DNA of 64,000 bases. Origin: Phytohabitans sp036906915. GTDB lineage: Bacteria; Actinomycetota; Actinomycetes; Mycobacteriales; Micromonosporaceae. The stretch is from NCBI RefSeq assembly GCF_036906915.1, contig NZ_JBAKHX010000009.1, positions 91,393 to 155,392 on the forward strand, in the 5' to 3' direction. The number at the start of each line of letters is the position of its first letter. Positions within the stretch are counted from its first letter, which is position 1. The translations under genes were made by a program, and so were the position numbers. Positions 1 to 8,258 of the stretch are shown piece by piece. The notes below the pieces were generated by a model that was not told the DNA's origin, did no database searches, and saw only the letters and a list, made by a program, of their open reading frames with translations.

Positions 1-542
1 AGCCGCGCGGCGATTTCCTGTTGAGCTGCGGTCAACGTGCGTGCGGCTGCTGCCGCTTGGCGGTCCCGGACACGCTGAAGCAGCAGCTCGGCGAAGAGTT
101 CGGCACGTCGTTCCCTCCTGGTGCTGTATCCGTGGCGTCCCAGCAGGGCCTTGATCAGGTGAGGTGGGACGTCGGGGAACAGGAGTCGCGCGTATGCCGG
201 ATCGACGGTGCTTCCAGCGCCAGCGGGTTTACGTGCGCCCGGGTGCGAGGCGTCGGCCTGATCGCTGTCCATGATCATGTGGGCGATCTCGTGCCCAAGG
301 ACATGGTCGCGGTGGTACGGGTAAGTCTTCGGGTAGACGAGGTGGTCGGCGTCGTCCGTCGCCATATAGATCCCACACGGCGCGTCGGGGTCGGGCCTGA
401 AGGATTTCAGGATGATGCGTCGCTGGCGGCGTTCAGCGAGGTTCTCGAGAAACTCGTCGATGCTCCACGGCGCAGGGATGAGGTCGGCGATCTCGTCGAG
501 CCGCCCGACGCATTCCCTGCGCAGTTCTTCATCGTCGTTCAT
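1..542 (-). CDS. ImmA/IrrE-type zinc metallopeptidase, partial (C-terminus beyond window)
   Basis: About 180 residues are visible; the gene runs off the left edge without a stop. An HEIAH zinc motif at residues 84-88, preceded by a short acidic and Arg-rich region, is the signature of the ImmA/IrrE peptidase family, members of which cleave XRE-type repressors in trans. The ATG at 542 overlaps the TGA of the upstream XRE gene by 4 bp (ATGA), so the two are translationally coupled. This makes the XRE protein the obvious candidate substrate (inference). After residue 130 the visible part is rich in Arg, Ala and Gln and looks helical. The family call rests on the HExxH motif plus the XRE neighbour. 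Confidence 0.8.
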   Translation of the reverse strand, partial: MNDDEELRRECVGRLDEIADLIPAPWSIDEFLENLAERRQRRIILKSFRPDPDAPCGIYMATDDADHLVYPKTYPYHRDHVLGHEIAHMIMDSDQADASHPGARKPAGAGSTVDPAYARLLFPDVPPHLIKALLGRHGYSTRRERRAELFAELLLQRVRDRQAAAAARTLTAAQQEIAAR

Positions 543-1108
543 CCCGCGTCGTCCCCCGGTGACTTGTCCGAGGTGGAGTCTGCCATGACCTCGGCCACGC
601 GTACGACGGCGCCGCGTTCCTGATCGGACAGTTGGGTCGCCGCGCGCACAAGCCGGATCATGGCCTGGCGCCCAGCGTCGCTGTATTGGGTGCCCCTGGC
701 CGCGAAGTCCCGGATACCAGCTCGATGCAGCTCCAGCAGCAGCTCCACCTGGCTTGCCGCGCCGGGATTCTCGATGACCAACGCCCGTAGCTGACCTTCG
801 ACATCGTCGGCATCCAGACGCGGTGTGACGTCGTCGTCCTCGATGTCCTGGAAGTAGTTGCCCGGGGCCCCGAAGGCGCGCGCGATCGCTGCGGCGACGT
901 CGATTCTCGGCAACGGCGCCTTCTCGTTCCGCAGGAGCGACAGGTAAGCCTCGGTGACCGTGACGCCCGATCCGGACTTCTTGATCTTGTCGGCGATCTC
1001 GGCGTTGGTGTAGACCTTGCCGTCTTCGCGCCTGTGGCCGTCATAGAGCGCCTTGAGCTTGGCGTGGAATCTGCGTTCGAACGCCGTGACGTCACGTTTG
1101 GTTGTCAT
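539..1108 (-). CDS. XRE-family HTH transcriptional regulator (189 aa)
   Basis: The N-terminal half (about residues 10-85) is an HTH of the XRE type with the pattern TNAEIADKIKKSG...VTEAYLSLLRN followed by a YFQD motif. The same layout (ISHSYIGLLRRGE...YFFDD) is seen in the regulator at 5597-6079. The rest is helical and acidic. I chose the ATG at 1108 because GGGGAG lies about 7 nt upstream; an in-frame start at 1144 has no such site. The gene is translationally coupled to the ImmA/IrrE-like gene 1-542. An interrupted palindrome (GTGTACCTTAACAC, 1131-1144) lies just upstream and could be an autoregulatory operator. Confidence 0.8.
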   Translation of the reverse strand: MTTKRDVTAFERRFHAKLKALYDGHRREDGKVYTNAEIADKIKKSGSGVTVTEAYLSLLRNEKAPLPRIDVAAAIARAFGAPGNYFQDIEDDDVTPRLDADDVEGQLRALVIENPGAASQVELLLELHRAGIRDFAARGTQYSDAGRQAMIRLVRAATQLSDQERGAVVRVAEVMADSTSDKSPGDDAG

Positions 1109-1543
1109 GTTGATACTCCCCGGTCGCGAGGTGTACCTTAACACCCCTCAAGGCACAGGAAAAGCTCGTAATGTCCGTTGACAAGCCGGGGTAACGTGAG
1201 CATAAGATCACTGCCCGTCGCATGACTCTTTGGAGCCGTTCCGCATGGACGGCGTGCCCGAGGGGAGCACCCCAGATGCATCGTGAGGGCGTCGCTAGCC
1301 GGAGGGCCTGGCTCTGCGGCGGCTGCCGGTCGCCAGCATATGCGCGCAACCTCCTACCTTGTGGGCAGGCCTACTATCGACAGCGCCGCCGACCACGTCC
1401 TCACCCGCGCATACGGGGCGTCTCGGTAGCCACCGCAGTCAGCACGGTCGACACTGTTCATGGCTCCCAGTTCGATCTGATGGCGGTGGCCATGCTGGAC
1501 CTCCGGCACCGGCGTACCGCGGCGTCGTGATCGGGGTCCTGGC
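1109..1543. other. Divergent intergenic region, no convincing gene
   Basis: This 435-bp gap separates the leftward XRE gene and the rightward GGDEF-EAL gene. Open frames inside it have shadow-like composition and are not called. It holds the GTGT...ACAC element at 1131-1144 and a possible rightward promoter, TTGACA at 1178-1183 with TAAGAT at 1203-1208. The 19-nt spacing is long, and the promoter would give a leader of about 330 nt for the GGDEF-EAL gene. Confidence 0.4.
1178..1208 (+). promoter_or_regulatory. Possible sigma-70-type promoter
   Basis: TTGACA (1178-1183) and TAAGAT (1203-1208) are separated by 19 nt. The hexamers are good but the spacer is long. The only downstream rightward gene is the GGDEF-EAL gene at 1544. 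Confidence 0.3.
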
Positions 1544-3448
1544 GTGGGCGTCCTAGGTGTCACAAGTACGCAGCTCCATGCGTTGTTCGTGCTGAGTGTC
1601 GCCGCCTCGCCGGCCCTTGTCGCCTTCGTCGTCTTCGTTTTCTTCAAGCGCAGGCGCCGATTGTCATGGAAGATGTGGGAGCGGCTGGCCACGGCGGCGG
1701 ACGAGCTGCACGCCTTGCCCGATCAGACGAGTATCGTGCACGCCGCGGCGCGCTCGGTGTTGACGCTCACTGGCGCCACGGCCGTTGATATCGAGCTGTG
1801 GGGTGTGGGTCAGCAGTGGTTGGTCCGTCTGGACTGGGCCCGGTTGGTGTACGACGGCCCTGTGTCGGAGGCTCCTGCGGCCCCTGCTGGGGGGTACACC
1901 GCCCACTGCGCGGTTGCCGGCCGTACCAGCGGCCCGGTGGGTGTCATCCGGGTCCACATGGGGGCTGCGGCGTTGACCGGTCTGCAGCGGAGTGTGTTGC
2001 GCACCTTGGGCATGGCACTGGCCACTGCACTATCCAATGTGCACAGGCACGACCGGGCGGTCGAGCAGGCGCAGCGCGCGGAACAGCTGGCCCGACGTGA
2101 CGCGCTGACCGGCCTGCCGAACCGTCGCGGGCTGCTCGACCTGCTAAATGAACAGTTGCGGCGGGCGGCGGTGTACGGGCCCGCGTTGGCCATCCTCGAC
2201 CTCGATGGGTTCAAAGGGGTCAACGACACGCTCGGCCATGTCACCGGCGACCAGCTGCTCGTGGATGTGGCGGCTCGCCTGGCGGCCGCGGCCAAGCATG
2301 TGGGTGCCTTCGTGGGGCGGCTGGGCGGGGACGAGTTCGCCATCGGTTTCTCGACGTCAGACGTGGCGGCGTCCGCGGTCTCTCACGCTGAAGCGGTCGT
2401 TGGCTGCCTCGACGAGCCCTTCGACGTGCACGGGATGTCGCTGGTCGTGCGTGGCAGCACCGGCGTGGCCGTTGGCGAGCAGGACATCGACGCGGAGGAA
2501 CTGCTGCGCCGCGCGGACGTGGCGATGTACCAGGCCAAGCGCGGCCGAGTGCAGACCGTGCTCTATCGCGAGGAGGTGGATCGCGGGGTTCCGCACCGGG
2601 TTGGGCTGTCCCGGGAGCTTGGCCGTGCGTTGGCGGCTGGGGAGATCGGGGTGTGGGTTCAGCCGGTGGTTCATCTGGGCACGGGGGAGGTTGTGGGCTG
2701 CGAGGCGGTCCCGCATTGGCAGCATCCTCGTCACGGTCGTCTGGAGCCGTCCGGGTGGCTCGAGCTGGCCGAGAATTCCGCGCACGTGGCCACGGTCACC
2801 GAGTACGTGCTGGATCAGGCCGTCGGGGCGGCGGCGCGGTGGCGAAAACTGGGTATGACGTTCCCGGTATCGTTGAACATCCCCCAGCGGTGCCTGTTTG
2901 ACGTGCGCTTTCCCCACACCGTCCTGGCTCGGCTCCGGATGCATAACCTCGAGCCCCACGACCTGATCGTGGAGTTGAGCGAGACTGCCGGTATCAGTCC
3001 TGCCGAGTCGGTGCGCGAAGCGCTGACGAGCCTTAGGCGCGCTGGCGTTCGGATCGTGGCGGACAGGTTCGGCGCCAGCTATTCCACGCTTTCTGTTCTT
3101 ACGCGCCTGCCCTCCATCGACGGATTGAAGGTCGATCCCGAACTGGTGGCCGCCCTTCCCGGCTTCCCGCGCAACAGGCTCACCGTGCAGGCGGCGGTCC
3201 GGCTCGGCAAGGATCTAGGCATCAGTCACGCGGTGGGAGCTGAGGGCGTCAGCACGGCTGCCCAGCGGCAGTTGCTGTACGAGTTGGGGTGTGTGACCGG
3301 TCAGGGGCCGCTGTTCGCGGCGCCGCTGCCGAGTGAGGAGGCAGTGCGTCTTCTGCGGGACCGGCAAGACGATGGGGGCGTCAGACTCGCGAGCCCGATA
3401 CAACAGTTGGCGGCCGCCGCACGGGTGCGCCAGGGGGTCACGGCCTAG
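1544..3448 (+). CDS. Membrane-anchored GAF-like/GGDEF/EAL protein; EAL domain degenerate
   Basis: A 634-residue protein. One transmembrane segment (about residues 11-35, then KRRRR) is followed by a GAF-like region (about 50-170), a GGDEF domain with an intact GGDEF motif at about residues 261-265, and an EAL-like domain from about residue 370. GGDEF domains make cyclic di-GMP, so the cyclase is probably active. In the EAL part the signature is EAV (about 387), the usual DDFG metal motif reads ADRFG, and the AEGVE motif reads AEGVS. Hydrolysis is therefore unlikely, and the domain may bind c-di-GMP or be regulatory. The GTG at 1544 is the first in-frame start and keeps the membrane segment. 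The gene converges on the methyltransferase gene 3486-4319. Confidence 0.85.
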   Translation: MGVLGVTSTQLHALFVLSVAASPALVAFVVFVFFKRRRRLSWKMWERLATAADELHALPDQTSIVHAAARSVLTLTGATAVDIELWGVGQQWLVRLDWARLVYDGPVSEAPAAPAGGYTAHCAVAGRTSGPVGVIRVHMGAAALTGLQRSVLRTLGMALATALSNVHRHDRAVEQAQRAEQLARRDALTGLPNRRGLLDLLNEQLRRAAVYGPALAILDLDGFKGVNDTLGHVTGDQLLVDVAARLAAAAKHVGAFVGRLGGDEFAIGFSTSDVAASAVSHAEAVVGCLDEPFDVHGMSLVVRGSTGVAVGEQDIDAEELLRRADVAMYQAKRGRVQTVLYREEVDRGVPHRVGLSRELGRALAAGEIGVWVQPVVHLGTGEVVGCEAVPHWQHPRHGRLEPSGWLELAENSAHVATVTEYVLDQAVGAAARWRKLGMTFPVSLNIPQRCLFDVRFPHTVLARLRMHNLEPHDLIVELSETAGISPAESVREALTSLRRAGVRIVADRFGASYSTLSVLTRLPSIDGLKVDPELVAALPGFPRNRLTVQAAVRLGKDLGISHAVGAEGVSTAAQRQLLYELGCVTGQGPLFAAPLPSEEAVRLLRDRQDDGGVRLASPIQQLAAAARVRQGVTA

Positions 3449-3485
3449 AGGGAACGGCCCCGATCGTGCGCGGTGTTGGGCGACG

Positions 3486-4319
3486 CTATGACTCGATCAC
3501 CCCGACCCCGGCCAGGCAGCCGGCCCGCTGCGGCGCGTCGACGAAGTCCAGAGGATCGCCGGCGGTAGGTCGCCACTGCGGCATCCAGACCAGGCCGGGC
3601 TCGACCAGGTGGAAGCCGTCGAAGAACTTCTCGATCCCATCCCGCGTGCGTATGCCCGCAGGCGTGGACGTGGACCGCGCGTAGACCTCGCGTGCCGCAT
3701 CGGCCCGCGCCATCGCCTGGATTCCCTCGACGGCGATGTGGCTGATGACCAGCCAGCTGCCCGGAGCCAGCCGGGCCCGCAGCGTCTCCACGGCCGCGTA
3801 CGCCTCATCGTCGTCGGGTACGAACGGCAGTACCGCGGCGAGCAGCAGGGCGACGGGTTGGTCGAGGTCGATGATCGCCGAGAGGTGCGGGTCGGTTTCG
3901 ATCTGGTGCAGCAGGTGATCCGGGTCGCGCAGGTCGCCCTGGATGGCGTCGGCCAGGTCATTGCCGGCCAGCAGTTGGCGGCTGTGCATGACCGCGACGT
4001 CGTCGATGTCGACGTAGAGCACGCGGGCGTCGGAGGCGGTCTGCTGTGCGACCTCGTGGACGTTGCCCATGGTCGGGATACCCGACCCGATGTCCAGGAA
4101 CTGCCGTACTCCCTGCTCACCTGCCAGGAAACGGACCGCCCGACCTAGAAACGCTCGGTTGGAATGGGCCATCGGCTTGATGATCGGCATCTGGGCGAGC
4201 ACTTTCTCCGCGGCTACACGGTCCACCTCGAAGTTGGTGAAGCCGCCCAGGTAGTAGTCGTACATCCGCGCGGCGGTGGCCTGCTGGCTTTTGTTCGCCT
4301 CGGCGTTGTCGAGCTCCAC
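3486..4319 (-). CDS. SAM-dependent methyltransferase, Methyltransf_19 (DUF574) family
   Basis: 277 residues. Family hallmarks are an N-terminal ARMYDYYLGG motif, FLDIGSGIPTMGNVHE (SAM-binding motif I), and LYVDIDDVAVMH carrying the acidic residue after the second strand. The family is very common in actinomycetes and its substrates are mostly unknown. I chose the GTG at 4319 because GAGGAAG lies about 6 nt upstream. The gene lies 65 bp behind the ImmA/IrrE-like gene 4385-5353 on the same strand. Its central part (3832-4142) is nearly identical, inverted, to the methyltransferase half of the fusion gene 6131-7939. Confidence 0.85.
   Translation of the reverse strand: MELDNAEANKSQQATAARMYDYYLGGFTNFEVDRVAAEKVLAQMPIIKPMAHSNRAFLGRAVRFLAGEQGVRQFLDIGSGIPTMGNVHEVAQQTASDARVLYVDIDDVAVMHSRQLLAGNDLADAIQGDLRDPDHLLHQIETDPHLSAIIDLDQPVALLLAAVLPFVPDDDEAYAAVETLRARLAPGSWLVISHIAVEGIQAMARADAAREVYARSTSTPAGIRTRDGIEKFFDGFHLVEPGLVWMPQWRPTAGDPLDFVDAPQRAGCLAGVGVIES
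3832..4142 (-). repeat. Inverted repeat copy A (matches 7288-7599)
   Basis: This segment of the methyltransferase gene matches 7288-7599 on the other strand. From 7310 to 7599 I found no mismatch, and both the coding frame and an alternate frame translate identically; one mismatch lies at 7309. Flanking sequence diverges at once. Recent gene conversion or duplication is the simplest explanation. Confidence 0.85.
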
Positions 4320-4384
4320 GGCTTCTTCCTCCCCTGTGCCTGTTCGCGGCCACCACAGTAGTGACCCACGGTCCGGTATGGAGT

Positions 4385-5353
4385 TCAGGTGTGGTCCGGG
4401 CGCCGGGCGTCGTCGCGTTCCTGGCGCGCGTGGCGGGCGAGGTCCCGCACGGCCGGGTCTGCGATCGCGGTGGCGACTTTTACTAGCCAGGCTTTCTCCG
4501 CGATGGGGTCGGTGTCTGGCCGAGCGTGTTCGTGGCGCGCCTGGGGACGCAGGCTGCGGGTCTTGGCGTCCGCGGCGTCGATGAGAACTGCGGCCTCGAC
4601 AACCGCCTCGATGTCGTGTCCGGCCAGGCCGGCGACCGCCAGCCGTCGGGCCGTGCGAGCCGTGTGTGAGCAGCGATACGGCCCCAGAGCGAGCTGGCCG
4701 TCGTGGATCTCCACCAGGCACCGCGTCAGCCGGGTCGACGGGTGGGGGAACCACTGTTGCAGGATCACCTCGGGTGTGGCCCGCGCGACCACCTCCCACA
4801 GCGGTTCGAGCGTTCGCCGCAGGTTCTCAGCGCCGTCTTCATGGTCCAGATCCCCGATCGGTTCCGCCGCAGCAGGAACATCGGGGTGGGCACCGGGTTG
4901 GCTCTTGGTGGCCGACATGGAGGTCAGGAGGGAGGCCGTCACCTCCGCCTCGATCTCTTTCCCGTCCCGATAGCTGGTGCGGGCCAAGATCTGCTGAACC
5001 AGGCCGGGATCGATCCGTGGCGCGAGAACCCGCGCTACGTCCGCACCGACGGCAGAGGTGGATTCGTGGTTCAACAGCAGGTGTGCGAGCTCATGGTGGA
5101 TGATGTGCTTCTGGTGCAGCGTCAGGGCGCCGGACGGGTGGTCACGCTGCTGGTGGTAGTAGATGACCGCCCACGTGTCGGTACCGAGGACCATGCCGCA
5201 CAGCCGGTCGATGGGCAGGTCGGCTGCGACAAGGTGGATTGATCGGCCCTGCTGCTTGCCGATCTGACGACACAACCCGTCAAGATCGGAAACGTCGTTG
5301 ACCCCCAAGGCGGCCAATCTGCGTTCGCACTGCCGTACGACGCTCGTGCTCAT
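4385..5353 (-). CDS. ImmA/IrrE-type metallopeptidase with C-terminal extension (322 aa)
   Basis: HELAH at residues 87-91 within HHELAHLLLNH is the zinc-binding and catalytic motif of the ImmA/IrrE family. A region of about 180 residues follows that has no motif I recognise. The ATG at 5353 is preferred; a GTG at 5389 in the same frame has AGGAGG only 1 nt away, which is too close to be its ribosome site. The methyltransferase gene 3486-4319 follows on the same strand. The divergent neighbour at 5597 is an XRE regulator followed by a peptidase-methyltransferase fusion, so this pair is the split version of that fusion. Expression probably starts in the palindrome-bearing region near 5545. Confidence 0.8.
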   Translation of the reverse strand: MSTSVVRQCERRLAALGVNDVSDLDGLCRQIGKQQGRSIHLVAADLPIDRLCGMVLGTDTWAVIYYHQQRDHPSGALTLHQKHIIHHELAHLLLNHESTSAVGADVARVLAPRIDPGLVQQILARTSYRDGKEIEAEVTASLLTSMSATKSQPGAHPDVPAAAEPIGDLDHEDGAENLRRTLEPLWEVVARATPEVILQQWFPHPSTRLTRCLVEIHDGQLALGPYRCSHTARTARRLAVAGLAGHDIEAVVEAAVLIDAADAKTRSLRPQARHEHARPDTDPIAEKAWLVKVATAIADPAVRDLARHARQERDDARRPDHT

Positions 5354-5540
5354 CTTCAGTTGCCCCCGATTGCCCGCCCGCGCGAGCACGCCTCCTGCTG
5401 AGACGGTGGTCTGGTCGGTTCGCCGGACCGACCAGGACAGCGTTGCTGCCGGCTCGCCTACCGGCGGCAGCTACCTTCTCCGTGTGGCCGCTGTTCACCG
5501 CCTTGGATGTCCTTGCCGAGCAAACCACCGATCATCACAG

Positions 5541-5560
5541 GTGTCAACTATAGTAACCAC
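5541..5560. promoter_or_regulatory. Palindromic operator between divergent ImmA and XRE genes
   Basis: GTGTCAACTATAGTAACCAC has the symmetric form GTG-n3-ACTATAGT-n3-CAC. The core ACTATAGT is a perfect palindrome that contains a TATAGT hexamer on each strand. On the minus strand TTGACA (5547-5542) overlaps it and could be the -35 of the ImmA-type gene. This is a plausible binding site for the XRE protein encoded at 5597. Confidence 0.55.
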
Positions 5561-5596
5561 AGGTAGAGGGCCGGTGGGCCAGCGCGGGGAGGCATC

Positions 5597-6079
5597 ATGA
5601 CAGCTGATACGCCGGGGCATCACCGTCCGACGTTCGCGGAGCGTTTGAACCAGCTGTTCGAGACGGTGCGTCCGGAAGGCAGCAAGGATCCTTACGGCGA
5701 TCGGGAGGTAGCCCGGGCGATCAAGCGGAAGGGCACCGACATCTCCCACAGCTACATCGGGTTGCTACGGCGTGGTGAGAAGACCAACCCGACGATGCTG
5801 CTGGTGCAGGCGTTGGCCGACTTCTTCGGAGTGGCGCCGGCCTACTTCTTCGATGACACCGCGTATCAAGACACGCTTCGCAAACTCGCCGAGCTGCGGG
5901 CGGCACGGGAGCTGGAAGAACTTCTTGCGGATCCGCGGGCGGCCCTGCTCGCGGTGAAGTTCCGCGGTCTCACGGACGAGGGCTTTGCCGAGGCGCTGAA
6001 GGTGGTCGAGGACCGTCTCTCTGCGGAACGGGAGAGCGCCACGCACCCCGGCCGGGATGGCGAGCCGCGGACGCAATGA
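5597..6079 (+). CDS. XRE-family HTH regulator (160 aa)
   Basis: The N-terminal XRE-type HTH (about residues 10-85) shows ISHSYIGLLRRGEKTNP and an FFGVAPAYFFDD motif at its end, followed by a helical C-terminal third. The ATG at 5597 is preceded by GGGGAGG, a strong ribosome-binding site. The gene is 51 bp ahead of the peptidase-methyltransferase fusion and probably in one operon with it. By analogy with ImmA/ImmR pairs it is the likely repressor of this locus and the likely target of one of the HExxH proteins (inference). Confidence 0.85.
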   Translation: MTADTPGHHRPTFAERLNQLFETVRPEGSKDPYGDREVARAIKRKGTDISHSYIGLLRRGEKTNPTMLLVQALADFFGVAPAYFFDDTAYQDTLRKLAELRAARELEELLADPRAALLAVKFRGLTDEGFAEALKVVEDRLSAERESATHPGRDGEPRTQ

Positions 6080-6130
6080 CGTCCACATGAGGGGTTGCCC
6101 GAACCAGACATTACGGTGAAGGGGTTGGCG

Positions 6131-7939
6131 ATGGGCTCTGCCAGAGGCAGCGACTTTCGACGGCTGCGGTCCCTTAGCGTGCCGATCCCGACCCCGCTGA
6201 TCCTCGAGGACTTCGTCAGCCAGCTGGCGGCCAGCCGTGGTCGGACTATGACACTGCAGCAGGTCCCGATCACCTCGGCCCTCGCGGGTGTTTCGGTGTC
6301 CACCGCGACGGGCGACCACATCGTCGTGGCCGCCGACGTCCCGCCGCTGCTGCGGCTACACATCGGCCTACACGAGGTGGTCCACCTGATTCTCGGGCAC
6401 CGCGGCGGCCCGACCAAGAGCACACCATCGGTCGTGGATACGCCTGATAAGCGCGACCTGTCGGCGGGGCCTGACCGATATCCGGAGGCGGAGGAGCGGG
6501 AGGCCGAGCGCCTGGCTACGAGCATCGCGGAACTCGCGTACCTGGCCTCGCAGCAGCGTTGGTTGGGCATGCACAGGCCGTGGCGTCTTTCGGCCGACCT
6601 GGTATGCGCTGCTTGGGGCGGGGGCGTGTATCGGCGCCTGTATCCGCTGTGGGCCGCTTTGGTGACCGCCGACGTCGGCATCAGTTTCGAGGCCCCGGTC
6701 GCCGCGTCGGCTGATCGGTCGTTGCCGCTGATCGGCTCCTACCGTGCCCTCTATCGGAGGGTGATCGAGATCTACGACGGCCTTCGGTTGATCCTGCCGG
6801 CCGTTGACTCGGCGGTGGTTGGCCACGCCCGTCAACTCGCCATCGCGGCTGGGCTAAGCCTGGACGACGCCGAGGCCGTCGGCGTCGCCGCTGGTGTGAA
6901 GACGCTGGTGCTGTCTGGCGACCCGCCGACGGCCCCTCGGGCATCTGGTGCTCGGGTCACCGTGCCGTTTCCTACGGACCTGGACTTGTTGAGCAACGCC
7001 CGGGCGCTCGGCAGGGTCGCGGATGCCTTCGCGCGGTGGCCGATGATCAGTGACGATGCGACGGCGGCGCCTGGTGGCGCCGGCGGTGCGGTGACACGGC
7101 GGCGGCGGGCTAGTGATCTGCCGCCGGACGGCGTGGGCGACATGGAGTTTGCGAGCGCCGCTCGGATGTATGACTTCTACCTGGGCGGGGACCAGAACTT
7201 TGCCGTCGATCGCAGGGCGGCTGGCGAGGCCATCGCTGGTATGCCTTTGATCCCCGCAATCGCTCAGGCGAATCGGGCGTTTCTGGGGCGGGCGGTCCGT
7301 TTCCTGGCCGGTGAGCAGGGAGTACGGCAGTTCCTGGACATCGGGTCGGGTATCCCGACCATGGGCAACGTCCACGAGGTCGCACAGCAGACCGCCTCCG
7401 ACGCCCGCGTGCTCTACGTCGACATCGACGACGTCGCGGTCATGCACAGCCGCCAACTGCTGGCCGGCAATGACCTGGCCGACGCCATCCAGGGCGACCT
7501 GCGCGACCCGGATCACCTGCTGCACCAGATCGAAACCGACCCGCACCTCTCGGCGATCATCGACCTCGACCAACCCGTCGCCCTGCTGCTCGCCGCGGTG
7601 CTGCACTTCCTGCCTGACGACGATGAGGCGTACGCGGCTGTGGAGGGGCTGCGGGCCCGGCTGGCTCCGGGCAGTTGGCTGGTCATCAGCCACGGCGCCC
7701 GGGAGGGGTTTGCCGATGGCGAGGCCGCGGCGGTGCAGCGTGTGTATGCGGAGTCGACGCCGACGCCGGGCGGCTTGCGGACCCGGGAGGGGATCGAGAA
7801 GTTCTTCGACGGCTTCCACCTGGTCGAGCCCGGCCTGGTCTGGACGCCGCACTGGCGGGGCGGCAGGATCGATGACTCGTTCGGGCGGGATGCGAGCCGG
7901 TGCGGAATGCTGGCTGGCGTCGGACGTCTGCCCGATTGA
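6131..7939 (+). CDS. Fusion of ImmA/IrrE-type peptidase and Methyltransf_19 methyltransferase (602 aa)
   Basis: The N-terminal half carries HEVVHLILGH with the zinc motif HEVVH at residues 81-85, like the separate peptidase 4385-5353. A low-complexity Ala/Gly/Arg linker (about 300-335) leads into a complete methyltransferase: ARMYDFYLGG just after residue 338 and FLDIGSGIPTMGN from about 401. The frame is open throughout, with no stop between the halves. The methyltransferase could start alone at ATG 7142 but has no clear ribosome site there. I chose ATG 6131 (GAAGGGG upstream); GTG 6116 and TTG 6095 are alternatives. The fusion implies that the two activities work together. The substrate and any XRE cleavage are unproven. 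Confidence 0.85.
   Translation: MGSARGSDFRRLRSLSVPIPTPLILEDFVSQLAASRGRTMTLQQVPITSALAGVSVSTATGDHIVVAADVPPLLRLHIGLHEVVHLILGHRGGPTKSTPSVVDTPDKRDLSAGPDRYPEAEEREAERLATSIAELAYLASQQRWLGMHRPWRLSADLVCAAWGGGVYRRLYPLWAALVTADVGISFEAPVAASADRSLPLIGSYRALYRRVIEIYDGLRLILPAVDSAVVGHARQLAIAAGLSLDDAEAVGVAAGVKTLVLSGDPPTAPRASGARVTVPFPTDLDLLSNARALGRVADAFARWPMISDDATAAPGGAGGAVTRRRRASDLPPDGVGDMEFASAARMYDFYLGGDQNFAVDRRAAGEAIAGMPLIPAIAQANRAFLGRAVRFLAGEQGVRQFLDIGSGIPTMGNVHEVAQQTASDARVLYVDIDDVAVMHSRQLLAGNDLADAIQGDLRDPDHLLHQIETDPHLSAIIDLDQPVALLLAAVLHFLPDDDEAYAAVEGLRARLAPGSWLVISHGAREGFADGEAAAVQRVYAESTPTPGGLRTREGIEKFFDGFHLVEPGLVWTPHWRGGRIDDSFGRDASRCGMLAGVGRLPD
7288..7599 (+). repeat. Inverted repeat copy B (matches 3832-4142)
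   Basis: This is the partner of the repeat in the opposite-strand methyltransferase gene, about 3.1 kb away. Identity stops inside the coding sequence on both sides (near LLLAAVL on the right), which fits gene conversion within the family better than duplication of a whole gene. Confidence 0.85.
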
Positions 7940-8258
7940 GCCGTTGGCCCTGCGCATGGCCAGCCGCCAAGACCTGGCCCCTCCTCGGGCCCTAAGGCGT
8001 CGCCGACAGCGCCCGGCTGCGGCCCGGCGGCGGCCAGAGCGGCGTCCATTGTGGTGGCGGGTTGGTCCAGCGTGCGGCGACCGCACCTGCCGTCGAGATG
8101 CTCCAGCGCCAGGCTGTCGCGGTGGCTGTGGCGGGCGATCGTGTCGGCTCGGTGCGCCTCGCGAAGGTACGCCGTCGATTGGTTGGTGCGTTACCGCAAG
8201 CCAAGTCGATGGCTGATGTCACTAATCAGCAGGTGAGTCGCGATCGTCGACCTCGGCA
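7940..8258. other. Convergent intergenic region
   Basis: 319 bp lie between the ends of the fusion gene and the next methyltransferase gene. I see no credible gene and no strong hairpin with a T-tract. The open frames here are short and look like shadows. Confidence 0.4.

Noticed and set aside
21..623. 200-codon rightward gene at the left edge
   Set aside because: Its opposite strand encodes the HEIAH peptidase coupled to the XRE gene.
1222..1530. 102-codon rightward gene after the promoter-like TTGACA/TAAGAT
   Set aside because: Composition is rich in Arg, Cys and Pro without a pattern, there is no ribosome site, and it overlaps no conserved motif.
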